Positions 19,157 through 27,770 of a DNA stretch of 64,000 bases are shown here, piece after piece. The notes beneath the pieces were generated by a model. The model was not told the origin of the DNA. It searched no databases and worked only from the letters and a program-made list of their open reading frames with translations. Both the position numbers and the translations under genes were made by a program. Each line of letters opens with the position of its first letter. Within the stretch, counting starts at the first letter, position 1. The stretch spans positions 62,001-126,000 of the forward strand of contig NZ_JANUXR010000002.1 in NCBI RefSeq assembly GCF_024834075.1. The letters are read 5' to 3'. This DNA comes from Corynebacterium sp. HS2168-gen11. Lineage in GTDB: Bacteria; Actinomycetota; Actinomycetes; Mycobacteriales; Mycobacteriaceae.

Positions 19157-20161
19157 GTGAAACTCAAAGCGATGATTGCACTGTGTTCGATTAGCCTACT
19201 TGCTGGCTGTACCCCACCAAGCGTGGAAGAAAAGTTGCCAGAAGCAATGGGCAACGCTGCTCCTGTTGCATCTTCTGACTCAACCGGTGTCATTGACGGT
19301 TTGATTGAACTGCCATCAGAAATTGCAATGGCAACCGATATAGAAGCAGTTGGTCAAACACTGGCAATTCGCAGTGGTGCCCATCTTGCGATTGGATCAG
19401 TACACGATTTCCAGCAGCAACATTGGACGAGCGTGAACATTGATGCTGCTTGTGGTGATATGACAAGCACCGCGGATGAGTTTGTGCTGGCTTGTCCACA
19501 AGGAGTGTTTACCATCGCTGCCAAGTCACCGAAATTAGAGTTAGCAGCCGCAACTGATATCCCAGTGACTGCTGCAGCTAAAACCGCTGACGGTAGCATC
19601 GTTGCTGCAGGTAAAGAGAGCGCCGAGGTGCTGTATTTCAAAGATGGTCAAAGCAAACGAATGCGCGTCACAGATACGACCGATCAACTTATTGCTGCTC
19701 CAACTGATAATGGCAACTCTGTGGTGTATCGCATTAGCCGAGCCAAAACGTTGATTCAAAACTTAGATGTTGTCACCGGTGAACCTGGTGCAATCTTGCG
19801 TGTTGGGCTTGGCGTGGGCCAAGTTGCTCCAGGCGAGCACGGAATGGCAGTAACCGCTGACGCCTTGGGCCGTCAGTTTGGCGTGTATCTGACTGATCCA
19901 GTGATTCGTTTACAACAAACCACTCCAACCATGGATCAATCACCGTGGGATGTTGCTTGGAATAGCACCACACAGCAAGTGTGGACGGCAACCACCACTG
20001 ATAATATGTTGCGCTCCTACGATATTTCATCTGGTGTCGGTGAACTTAGCCGTGAGGTTGCAACAGTTGCAGATGCTCAAAATATTGCAGTGCTTGACGA
20101 CGGTACAGTAGCTGCGGTTTCAGCAACCGGCGGCGGTTTGCACATCGTTGCTGCAAAATAA
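19157..20161 (+). CDS. Predicted lipoprotein of unknown function
   Basis: 334 residues. A signal peptide with lipobox LLAGC (Cys at about residue 18) follows [13 protein letters not shown], so it should be lipid-anchored on the outer face of the membrane. The rest is beta-rich with repeating short strands such as [19 protein letters not shown] and [18 protein letters not shown], compatible with a beta-propeller. The start is GTG at 19157 with AAGG about 10 nt upstream. It is followed immediately by pyrD. From memory, a lipoprotein between uppP and pyrD is conserved in Corynebacterium. The function is unknown; a ligand- or protein-binding propeller is an inference. Confidence 0.8.
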   Translation: MKLKAMIALCSISLLAGCTPPSVEEKLPEAMGNAAPVASSDSTGVIDGLIELPSEIAMATDIEAVGQTLAIRSGAHLAIGSVHDFQQQHWTSVNIDAACGDMTSTADEFVLACPQGVFTIAAKSPKLELAAATDIPVTAAAKTADGSIVAAGKESAEVLYFKDGQSKRMRVTDTTDQLIAAPTDNGNSVVYRISRAKTLIQNLDVVTGEPGAILRVGLGVGQVAPGEHGMAVTADALGRQFGVYLTDPVIRLQQTTPTMDQSPWDVAWNSTTQQVWTATTTDNMLRSYDISSGVGELSREVATVADAQNIAVLDDGTVAAVSATGGGLHIVAAK

Positions 20162-20182
20162 TTGTGTTCATTTGAAAGAAAG

Positions 20183-21307
20183 ATGCGTGTTGTGAATTAT
20201 CAAACTCCTGCTTGGCGGCTCAAAGCATACCAGGTCGCATTATCAATCATGTTCAAGCTTTCGCCTGAACGCATCCATGGCATTATTGCCAAAGGCATGT
20301 CAATCTTGCAATCATTGCCAATTGTGCAACGTGGCATTGCAAAACTTGTGACAGTCAATGATCCAGTGCTATCCCAAGAAGTTTTTGGTGTGACCTTCCC
20401 ACGCCCATTAGGGCTTGCCGCAGGGTTTGATAAAGATGGCCATGCCCCAGATGCGTGGAGCGCATTGGGATTTGGATATGCCGAACTTGGAACCGTGACT
20501 GCTTCTGCGCAACCGGGTAATCCACAGCCACGTTTATTCCGTTTGCCAGCGGATAAAGCCATTTTGAATCGAATGGGCTTTAATAATTCTGGTGCTGCTG
20601 TCGTTGCTGAAAACTTACGACGTCGTCGAACAAATGCTGTAATCGGTATTAACATTGGCAAAACGAAAGTAGTACCAGCAGAGCAAGCTGTCGATGATTA
20701 TCGTAAATCTGCTTCCCTCCTTGGTGGGTTAGCTGACTACCTGGTTGTCAATGTGTCTTCCCCGAACACACCAGGTCTGCGTGACTTACAGGCAGTAGAG
20801 TCTCTCCGTCCGATTTTAGCTGCAGTGCAGGCGGCAACGGATACGCCAGTATTGGTGAAAATTGCGCCAGATCTTTCTGATGCAGATGTCGACGCGGTGG
20901 CAGATCTCGCGATGGAATTAAAGCTCGATGGCATTGTGGCAACCAATACCACTATTGGTCGAGAAGGTTTGCAAACACCGAGCCAGATTGTGGCCGATAT
21001 GGGACCAGGCGGCATTTCTGGTCCTCCTGTTGCCGAACGCAGTTTGGAAGTGCTGCAGCGACTGCGTCAACGTTGCGGTGATGCTATGGTGCTGATTGCG
21101 GTTGGTGGTATTTCCACGCCGCAACAAGCCTGGGAACGAATTGCCGCAGGTGCCAGCTTGCTGCAAGGCTATACCCCAATGATTTATGGTGGTCCGGATT
21201 GGATTCGCGAGATTCATGCTGGTATTGCCGCACAAGTGCGTGCTCACGGCTTGCAATCGCTGTCACAAGCGGTTGGTTCGAATCTGCCTTGGACTTTAGA
21301 ATCATAA
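20183..21307 (+). CDS. pyrD: PyrD, quinone-dependent dihydroorotate dehydrogenase (class 2)
   Basis: Oxidises dihydroorotate to orotate in pyrimidine synthesis, passing electrons through FMN to the quinone pool at the inner face of the membrane. The 374-residue length and the helical N-terminus ([20 protein letters not shown]) mark class 2. Motifs: [45 protein letters not shown], and the catalytic-serine loop [14 protein letters not shown]; near the end [14 protein letters not shown] and [13 protein letters not shown] bind the FMN phosphate. I start at ATG 20183 with AAAGAAAG just upstream; a GTG three codons on is possible. It is cotranscribed with the lipoprotein gene and ends at a strong terminator. 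Confidence 0.95.
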   Translation: MRVVNYQTPAWRLKAYQVALSIMFKLSPERIHGIIAKGMSILQSLPIVQRGIAKLVTVNDPVLSQEVFGVTFPRPLGLAAGFDKDGHAPDAWSALGFGYAELGTVTASAQPGNPQPRLFRLPADKAILNRMGFNNSGAAVVAENLRRRRTNAVIGINIGKTKVVPAEQAVDDYRKSASLLGGLADYLVVNVSSPNTPGLRDLQAVESLRPILAAVQAATDTPVLVKIAPDLSDADVDAVADLAMELKLDGIVATNTTIGREGLQTPSQIVADMGPGGISGPPVAERSLEVLQRLRQRCGDAMVLIAVGGISTPQQAWERIAAGASLLQGYTPMIYGGPDWIREIHAGIAAQVRAHGLQSLSQAVGSNLPWTLES

Positions 21308-21321
21308 TTGTAGAAGTAATG

Positions 21322-21362
21322 AAAATATCCCACTCACGTTGGTTGTGAGTGGGATATTTTTT
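21322..21362. terminator. Terminator between pyrD and the YbhB-like gene
   Basis: Arms AAAATATCCCACTCAC (21322-21337) and GTGAGTGGGATATTTT (21345-21360), then T-run. The A/T flanks let it work in both directions for the convergent genes. Confidence 0.85.
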
Positions 21363-21466
21363 GCAACATCATAAGTGGCATCGCCTGAGATACTGTCCTG
21401 ATTTTTGCTGGCAATACTGATCTTCGCTACAGCATAATCATGATGTAGTGTCGAGCATATAAGGAT

Positions 21467-22036
21467 CTAGTGTTCGCCGGTGGTTTCATAGCCGGTGGTT
21501 TCATACCAGCCCCAATAGATGCTTCGGGCCAAACTATGGAAATTGAGATGGAAGCCTAGTACTGCTGCTGGTGTGCTGGCAGGCAGATCGAGATGATCGA
21601 CATCTAAGGCATGAACGGCAAAGAGATAGCGATGTGGGCCGTGTCCGGCTGGTGGTCGTGGACCATAATAGCCAAATACGCCAGAATCACAGCCAAGAGT
21701 GGTGGTTTGAGAAAGTCCAAGCAGAGACGTATCAGCTTGTCCTGCACCTGTTGGCAGTTCTACAACTGTTGGTGGCAGATTGAACACTGCCCAGTGCCAA
21801 TAACCAGAAGCAGTCGGCGCATCTGGATCAAAACATGTTATGGCGATAGAGCGAGTTTCTGCTGGTAGATCACTCCATTGCAAATGCGGACTTTGATTGC
21901 TTGGCGCAGTATGAATCTCTGGAATACGACTGCCGAGTGCAAAATCATTGGAGTGGAGTGGAAAACTTGGAACTTGTCTTAAAGGCGCATAAGGATCAGG
22001 GCCTGGAAAACGATCATCGTTGGCATAATCAGTCAT
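21467..22036 (-). CDS. YbhB/YbcL family (PEBP / Raf-kinase-inhibitor-like) protein
   Basis: 189-residue phosphatidylethanolamine-binding-protein fold. Family motifs: SPHLQWSDLPAETRSIAI, CFDPDAPTASGYWHWAVFNL (ligand-site Asp, Pro and His) and FGYYGPRPPAGHGPHRYLFA. No signal peptide, so probably cytosolic; its biochemical role in bacteria is unclear. The start at ATG 22036 (MTDYANDDRFPGPDPYAPL) matches the relatives I recall, but it has no clear ribosome site; the frame extends upstream to 22090. pyrD-YbhB adjacency also occurs in C. glutamicum as far as I recall. Confidence 0.87.
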   Translation of the reverse strand: MTDYANDDRFPGPDPYAPLRQVPSFPLHSNDFALGSRIPEIHTAPSNQSPHLQWSDLPAETRSIAITCFDPDAPTASGYWHWAVFNLPPTVVELPTGAGQADTSLLGLSQTTTLGCDSGVFGYYGPRPPAGHGPHRYLFAVHALDVDHLDLPASTPAAVLGFHLNFHSLARSIYWGWYETTGYETTGEH

Positions 22037-22276
22037 AGTTTTGTTGTACTTGATCGCGGGAAATATTTCCATCTTTATATTCATGCTCATAGCAATGCCA
22101 GTGCAAGTATCGTGAACAGTAGTGCGTGCGAACCAGAATCGCTGCCAGCAGTAGGTGCGTACATGTCATGTGTTTTCTCATTATGAAAAGTGTTCTGAAC
22201 AGCTGATTTGTTTATATCGCGAATGTTGTCTATAGTTTTGGAAGTGCCCAGCTGAAAGGCTGAAAACAAAACCCAA

Positions 22277-22362
22277 GCCCGGGTGGCGGAATGGCAGACG
22301 CGCTAGCTTGAGGTGCTAGTGTCCTACTAACGGACGTGGGGGTTCAAGTCCCCCCTCGGGCA
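22277..22362 (+). tRNA. tRNA-Leu (anticodon GAG)
   Basis: 86-nt class II tRNA. Acceptor GCCCGGG pairs with CTCGGGC, followed by discriminator A. The D arm is TGGCGGAATGGCAGACGC, the anticodon loop TTGAGGT between CTAGC-type stems, then a long variable arm (CCTACTAACGG) and T loop GTTCAAGTC. The CCA end is not encoded. A T-run terminator follows at 22382. Confidence 0.95.
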
Positions 22363-22381
22363 CACTGTGTTGAGACAGTAT

Positions 22382-22414
22382 ATAAGCCGCAGATTTTCTG
22401 TGGCTTATTTTTTT
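22382..22414 (+). terminator. Terminator of tRNA-Leu
   Basis: Arms AAGCCGCAGA and TCTGTGGCTT with a 3-nt loop, followed by ATTTTTTT. Confidence 0.85.
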
Positions 22415-22678
22415 GCGTTTCACCTCCTTGGTTGCGCTCCCCTTTCAATGATGCGCGAGTTCGCGAGTCGTTTTATGTTTTCCATATCTGGATTGATGCA
22501 GACCTGATTGGTACAGGAGCATTGCCCCTCATATTCCCATATTGTGCTATACCTGCAGTATGTAGATTGCTGGTATCCGCGACTATTCTCGATTCGCTGC
22601 TATGTGTGCATGACGCACGCACTCATTGCTACGATACAACCGATTACTTATTGTCGTACCAATCACCAAAGGACTGTT

Positions 22679-24175
22679 GTGTCGCATCCACAAATTTCTG
22701 CACAGGATCTTCAAACTTGCCTGAATGTCCTCCAGCAAGCAGGCGAACTCGATTTCGATGATCCTACCTCAGTCCAATTGCAACAAGCAGTGGCAAGACT
22801 GTTCAAAGCGGTGAAGAAAAACCGCAGGCAGCAAGCCAAACAAAAACGTCAAGCGCATACCCAAGCTATTCTTGCCGCCACAGCGACTGCGAATCCTCGT
22901 CGAATCGATGATGAAACGCAAGGCTTATTGCTCAAACCTGGTGCTCCTGCACTCGGTGGTGTGGCAACTCCACACGGTTGGGCAGGAAAGCTTTATCGAC
23001 CACAGAAATGCTATGTGTGTAAGAATCCATATCAACTGGTCGATTCGTTTCATCACCAACTGTGCCCCGATTGTGCTCAGGACAACCGGCAGCGTCGTGA
23101 AGCAAGCGTAGATTTATCAGATCGTCGAGCTTTGCTTACCGGTGGGCGGGCGAAAATTGGCATGTATATCGCACTGAAGCTGCTGCGTGACGGCGCAGAT
23201 TTGACCATTACTACGCGTTTCCCCAAAGACGCGATACGCCGGTTTCATGCAGTACCTGATAGCGTCGATTGGCTGGATCGATTGCACGTCGTTGGCATCG
23301 ATTTGCGTGATCCGCAGCAAGTCGTGGCCCTGGCAGATCATATGGCCCAAAAGCCGTTGGATATTTTGATTAATAATGCCGCACAGACTGTGAAACGTAA
23401 ACCAGGTGCATATTCTGGGCTTGTCGACGCTGAACAAGCACCTCTGACCCAACGAGAATTGCAGCTGGATTGCGTCTCGTTTGGTGCAACCAGCCAAGTA
23501 CACCCTGCAGCCTTAATGGGAGCTGAAACTGCTGTAGTGCCAGCATCCTCAGCTATTGATGCCGATGCGGCACAAGCACAGATTCATGCCGCGCAACTAG
23601 CCGCGTTAGCGATGACTGGTGGCTCAGCTGATATGCAGCGTACTGCCGATGGCATTGCCGTGGATGCAGGTGGGTTGCTTCCAGATTTGGTTGAGCATAA
23701 TTCGTGGGTGGCGAAAGTTGGTGAAGTTGATCCGCTGGAATTATTAGAGGTGCAACTGTGTAATGCCACTGCCCCATTTATTTTGATTAATCGACTGCGT
23801 CCAGCATTAGAGGCAGCACCTGCTCGGCGGAAGTATATTGTGAATGTTTCTGCGATGGAAGGTGTATTCTCTCGCGGCTATAAAGGGCCTGGACATCCGC
23901 ATACCAATATGGCCAAAGCAGCGCTGAATATGCTCACGCGTACGGCTGCAGGGGAACTCTTTGAACACGGTATTTTAATGACTGCGGTGGATACTGGATG
24001 GATTACTGATGAGCGTCCGCACACAACGAAACAGCGATTAGCGCAAGAGGGATTTCATGCACCGCTGGATTTAGTAGATGGTGCCGCTCGTGTCTATGAC
24101 CCTATTGTGCAAGGCGAACATGGGGTTGATTTGTATGGTTGTTTCTTAAAAGACTATCGACCGCATCAGTGGTAA
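22679..24175 (+). CDS. Short-chain dehydrogenase-like protein with N-terminal Cys4 knuckle
   Basis: 498 residues in three parts. A helical, basic N-terminal region (about 1-75; KNRRQQAKQKRQAHTQA) is followed by a Cys4 motif, CYVC (near 110) and CPDC (near 127), which probably binds zinc. The Rossmann domain starts near 150: LLTGGRAKIGMYIALKLLRD, DILINNAAQT. The SDR serine is present (NVSAMEG, near 391) and the lysine also (MAKAALNML), but the position four before it is threonine, not the catalytic tyrosine. A 130-residue Ala/Gln-rich insertion lies between. The GTG at 22679 has AAAGGA 5 nt upstream; the frame runs back to 22508 without a ribosome site. Related proteins exist in corynebacteria; the reaction is unknown. 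Confidence 0.8.
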   Translation: MSHPQISAQDLQTCLNVLQQAGELDFDDPTSVQLQQAVARLFKAVKKNRRQQAKQKRQAHTQAILAATATANPRRIDDETQGLLLKPGAPALGGVATPHGWAGKLYRPQKCYVCKNPYQLVDSFHHQLCPDCAQDNRQRREASVDLSDRRALLTGGRAKIGMYIALKLLRDGADLTITTRFPKDAIRRFHAVPDSVDWLDRLHVVGIDLRDPQQVVALADHMAQKPLDILINNAAQTVKRKPGAYSGLVDAEQAPLTQRELQLDCVSFGATSQVHPAALMGAETAVVPASSAIDADAAQAQIHAAQLAALAMTGGSADMQRTADGIAVDAGGLLPDLVEHNSWVAKVGEVDPLELLEVQLCNATAPFILINRLRPALEAAPARRKYIVNVSAMEGVFSRGYKGPGHPHTNMAKAALNMLTRTAAGELFEHGILMTAVDTGWITDERPHTTKQRLAQEGFHAPLDLVDGAARVYDPIVQGEHGVDLYGCFLKDYRPHQW

Positions 24176-24203
24176 GCCCGAGCTAGCAGCCGCCTAGATG
24201 GCG

Positions 24204-24239
24204 TTGTGGCATGTGCAATTGGTTTTACACATGCCACAA
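24204..24239. terminator. Convergent terminator between the SDR gene and ABC pair
   Basis: Perfect 12-bp arms TTGTGGCATGTG (24204-24215) and CACATGCCACAA (24228-24239). A second smaller hairpin (TGCCTGC/GCAGGCA, 24251-24277) follows. Confidence 0.75.
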
Positions 24240-24301
24240 GCCGTGGTCAATGCCTGCGTTTCACAGATAAGCAGGCATAAAAAGCCTTTTGTATCGCTTC
24301 C

Positions 24302-26047
24302 TTATGCTTCCCAGTGCGCAAACAGTTGTGCATAACGTCCTCCAGCGGCAAGCAGTTGTTCATGGGTTCCATCTTCGATGATGACGCCGTTATCCATTAA
24401 GATAATGCGATCTGCCAGCATTGCTTGATCAAGCCGGTGTGCAACAACCAAGGTTGTGCGATCAGCTGCCACTGCAGTTGCAGCTGTTTCTAACATTTTG
24501 GCGTGCTCTGACCCGGCTTCAGAGGTGGCCTCATCCATGATCAGAATTGGCGGATCTCGAAGAATAATACGAGCTAAGGAGATCTGCTGCTCAACTTCTG
24601 GCGAAAGTGGTTCAGCACCAGCGCCGATGCGAGTATCAAGGCCTTGCGGGAACCACCTGGTAAAGGTTTCTCCCGTAAGACCGACTTTTGCTAATACGGC
24701 AAGAATCATCTCATCGCTGGCATCTTCTTGTGCCATGCGAAGATCATCGCGCAAGGTTCCAGAAAATAGATGAACTTGCTGACTAATTAAGGCCACATGG
24801 CGAGCTGTCCAGTTTTCCGAAACCGTTGCCGTATCAATACCGCCAATGCGAACAGTTCCTGCGGTAGGATGCTGCAAACCTGCAATAATATTTGCCAAAG
24901 TGGACTTGCCAGCACCGGAAGCACCAACCAGTGCTGTGGTAGTACCAGCTTCCAGGTTTAAGTTGAGATCTTGCAGAATCGGCGCGCCACCTGGGTACGC
25001 GTATGAAAGATGCTCGATGCTGACGCTTGGTTGAATATGATCTGGACCATCTGGTCGGTGATCGTTGGCAGACATTGTTGCCACTGCAACTGCTCGGCCT
25101 AATGAGGTCAATGCTTGTTGAATAACGCCGGAGAAAAAGAGCACATTAAAGATATGCATTTCAAGGCGGACAACCAGTGTAATTGCAGCTGCTGCTGTAC
25201 CTGCTGTTAACACTGAAATATAGGCCAAATATACTGCGAGGCTAACCACGCCGGTCAATAATAAAACATAGATCAGCTGTGCAGTGGCCAGAATATAGGT
25301 AAACACATCTACTTGATGTGCAGTCGCAATAATGGTAGTCCAGCTCTTGTGTTCGATGCGCTGCAGCGCCCAGCGCTGTAATCCTAATGCCCGAATCGTC
25401 GACATGCCGTGAATGGTATCGAGCAGCATATTATTGCGCTGAGCCTCGGTCGACGATAACCGGTTTTGGGTTGTCGGGAAATCGCGGATAATCATCCGAA
25501 CCACAGGCGTCATCAAAATGATAATGCCGAACGTGAGAAGCCCGAATGACCAATGGATCAAGCTTAAGGCTGCAATGGTAAACGGCATCATAAAGATTGT
25601 GGTGGTCAATCGTGAACCGACATTGGCTATAGCCGTCGTGACGCGGTCAATATCTTTTGTTAACCGCGTAATGATATTGCCAGTGCCAACTTCCATAATG
25701 GTTGGAATCGGTGCATGTAAGACCGCATTCAAACATGCTTTTCGCAGGTCAATGGACATTTGCGAGGTTTTTGCCAACAACACGTATTCGCCTGTAAAGC
25801 GCCCGACGTTTTCTAATAGGAATCCCAGGCTGATCAAACATAAAAAGGCAATAAATAATGTGCGATCATGGACAACGTCGATGACTCGCCCGAGCAGCGT
25901 TGAGGTACCGACCATGACTGAAATAAAAAGAGCATAGAGGGTAAAAGTACCCAAATACCACCGTTTGCGTGGTGTTGATGGCAAGGTGGTTAAAAATTTG
26001 CCTGATTCTTTCAGTGTTGCGGGTGCGAGTTTGTCTACTTCAATCAT
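24302..26047 (-). CDS. ABC half-transporter with degenerate signature motif (IrtB-like position)
   Basis: 581-residue exporter-fold half transporter: membrane domain (about 1-330, six helices) fused to an ATPase domain. Walker A GASGAGKST (near 374), Q-loop ALISQQVHLFSG, Walker B ILIMDEATSE (near 502) and H-loop VVAHRLDQ (near 535) are intact. The signature LSGGQ is replaced by LSPEV (PLSPEVEQQISLARIIL, near 481), and the D-loop is altered. Its start overlaps the stop of the upstream ABC gene (ATGA), so the pair should form a heterodimer. The divergent neighbour is a siderophore-interacting flavoprotein, so a carboxymycobactin-type or other ferric-siderophore importer (IrtAB-like) is my best guess. 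An exporter is possible. Confidence 0.85.
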   Translation of the reverse strand: MIEVDKLAPATLKESGKFLTTLPSTPRKRWYLGTFTLYALFISVMVGTSTLLGRVIDVVHDRTLFIAFLCLISLGFLLENVGRFTGEYVLLAKTSQMSIDLRKACLNAVLHAPIPTIMEVGTGNIITRLTKDIDRVTTAIANVGSRLTTTIFMMPFTIAALSLIHWSFGLLTFGIIILMTPVVRMIIRDFPTTQNRLSSTEAQRNNMLLDTIHGMSTIRALGLQRWALQRIEHKSWTTIIATAHQVDVFTYILATAQLIYVLLLTGVVSLAVYLAYISVLTAGTAAAAITLVVRLEMHIFNVLFFSGVIQQALTSLGRAVAVATMSANDHRPDGPDHIQPSVSIEHLSYAYPGGAPILQDLNLNLEAGTTTALVGASGAGKSTLANIIAGLQHPTAGTVRIGGIDTATVSENWTARHVALISQQVHLFSGTLRDDLRMAQEDASDEMILAVLAKVGLTGETFTRWFPQGLDTRIGAGAEPLSPEVEQQISLARIILRDPPILIMDEATSEAGSEHAKMLETAATAVAADRTTLVVAHRLDQAMLADRIILMDNGVIIEDGTHEQLLAAGGRYAQLFAHWEA

Positions 26048-27618
26048 GCCTGCTGCCCTATTTCGCTAAGAAAATCTTCATCAGTTCGTACTCGAGTAGC
26101 CGCGTTTATCCACGCTGATGAGGTCGAAAGCACAATTGTGTGCTGCTTTGCACGCAATTCAGCAACATTGTTCACCACTTTGCTCAAAGTCACGGTATCC
26201 AGTCCAGTGGTTGGTTCATCAAGAATCAAAAGTTGCGGATTCATATTGAGCACACGAGCAAGCGCTAATCGCTGGCGCTGGCCGCCAGAAAGGTTCAAGC
26301 CACCTTCGCCGATTGGTGCTACTGGTAGCTTGCCATCTGCTTGGTATCCGCCAAGGCGTGTCAGAATATCACCGCAGTTTGCTGCATCAAGACCAATATG
26401 TGAATCGCCGACATTATCTTCTAACGTGCCTTCAAAAATACTGACCATATGCGGTTGAAATATTCCGTCATATGCAGCAGCCATGGCAGTAGCGTGTGCC
26501 AATGCCGCCTGACGTGCAGATTCAGTTGAAAGTGACCACACTTCTAGGCCTGGTTCTGGTAGATGTGTGTCTACTTGCGGAATTGTGACTGGCCGGAGGT
26601 CGTCGAGAAGCTCTTGCACTCGTCTTGCTGCGGCAAGACCGCGCGCCCATACATACGACATATAGCCGAGCGAAAAGCCAGAGGCTTGCAGTGCAGGTGG
26701 GCTAAGCAACACAATGGTAAGTAATTCGCCTTCGGTAATTTTCCCACGCGCCAGCAAAAACGCGCTGTAGAGAATCACCACGACAATAAAACATGCAGGT
26801 ACTAACTGGCGCTGAATATTGATAACGGTATTGACTTTGTATTGCTGCATGATGGAGGTAAGAGAATGATCAACTGCGGCTTCGAACTTGTGCTGTGATC
26901 GTTCAACCGCTCCCATGCCCTTGAGCTGACGAACACCCTGCGCATAGTCGGTGCCGAGTGAAACTGCATGTGCTTCAGCTTCGCGACGCTTGGAACTTAC
27001 CTTATCAATTTTGCTCACCGTGCGGCCTGAAAACCATGCAGTTGCAGCAACACCAACTGGAATTACCAGTGCCACTTCAATCGAAATTGGCGCAAGCACA
27101 AACACCGTTCCCAGAACATAGCCTGCCATTGCCAACGGAAAATTTAAGGTTTGTTTGAGCTGGCCGAGTGCCGACGTATCTTCATCGATGGTATTGAGCA
27201 ACTCACCTGGAGTTTTTGCGTTCGGCTGTTGGAAAGCCAAACGATCCGTTAAACCCATCCGAAGATTATGAGTGGTACGGGCTTGAGAAATTTCCGTAAA
27301 ACCGTCAGCGGTGGCTTCGAACAGCCACACGCAGAATGCCAGTGCGAAAATTGCGATGATAGGCATAATTAATGCATGCAAGCCTGCATTCGCGATTAAT
27401 GAATCGGCAATATTTCCGACAAACTTCGTTTGGAAAGCAGCCGCAATATTTGAGGTCATGGCACAAATAACCAACAGCACAACCAGTTTTGGATGTGCGA
27501 GTAAAGCCTTTTTTGTGTATGCCTGAATGTTCTCAGTTGTGTATACCAGATTGGCGTTATCGTGTGGTGCCTCATTGGGTGCTGACCAAGACCAGGTAGG
27601 AAGCCGACGATAATTCAT
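26044..27618 (-). CDS. ABC half-transporter lacking Walker A and H-loop (IrtA-like position)
   Basis: 524 residues, shorter than the usual 570-600. The six-helix membrane domain (about 40-330) is normal. The ATPase domain is cut down: after LEVWSLSTESARQAALAHA only some 35 residues lead to MVSIFEGTLEDNV, which corresponds to the region after the Q-loop, so the stretch with Walker A and the Q-loop is missing. The signature NLSGGQRQRLALARVL (near 443) and Walker B LLILDEPTTGLD (near 464) are perfect. The H-loop histidine is replaced (IVLSTSSAW). The losses complement those of its partner. The frame is clean, so this is probably selected, not decay. TAGGTT lies 8 nt before the ATG (leaderless). 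Confidence 0.83.
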   Translation of the reverse strand: MNYRRLPTWSWSAPNEAPHDNANLVYTTENIQAYTKKALLAHPKLVVLLVICAMTSNIAAAFQTKFVGNIADSLIANAGLHALIMPIIAIFALAFCVWLFEATADGFTEISQARTTHNLRMGLTDRLAFQQPNAKTPGELLNTIDEDTSALGQLKQTLNFPLAMAGYVLGTVFVLAPISIEVALVIPVGVAATAWFSGRTVSKIDKVSSKRREAEAHAVSLGTDYAQGVRQLKGMGAVERSQHKFEAAVDHSLTSIMQQYKVNTVINIQRQLVPACFIVVVILYSAFLLARGKITEGELLTIVLLSPPALQASGFSLGYMSYVWARGLAAARRVQELLDDLRPVTIPQVDTHLPEPGLEVWSLSTESARQAALAHATAMAAAYDGIFQPHMVSIFEGTLEDNVGDSHIGLDAANCGDILTRLGGYQADGKLPVAPIGEGGLNLSGGQRQRLALARVLNMNPQLLILDEPTTGLDTVTLSKVVNNVAELRAKQHTIVLSTSSAWINAATRVRTDEDFLSEIGQQA

Positions 27619-27626
27619 AACGGATT

Positions 27627-27632
27627 AACCTA
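27627..27632 (-). promoter_or_regulatory. -10 box of the ABC pair
   Basis: TAGGTT on the minus strand, 8 nt before the ATG at 27618; no ribosome site. Confidence 0.4.
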
Positions 27633-27711
27633 CCAGAGTAGCTGGCACAAGCAGAAAGCATACACACATATCATTCTTGATTCTGTGGGAAGGTGCGTAT
27701 CTGTAATAGTT

Positions 27712-27730
27712 TTTGCTAAGGTAAACCTCA
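27712..27730. promoter_or_regulatory. Candidate DtxR box between the ABC pair and SIP gene
   Basis: Minus-strand reading TGAGGTTTACCTTAGCAAA agrees at 13 of 19 positions with the DtxR consensus TTAGGTTAGCCTAACCTAA. It lies in the divergent promoter region of a siderophore-interacting protein and an ABC transporter, where iron-dependent repression by DtxR would be expected. Confidence 0.5.
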
Positions 27731-27770
27731 ATCAAAAGTTGTATATGTAAGTATTGTTGAGGGCATGCCC

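Noticed and set aside
26044..27618. Pseudogene call for the shortened ABC subunit
   Set aside because: The frame is intact, LSGGQ and Walker B are perfect, and it overlaps its partner by 4 nt. The loss is confined to motifs made redundant by the partner, so decay is less likely than specialisation.
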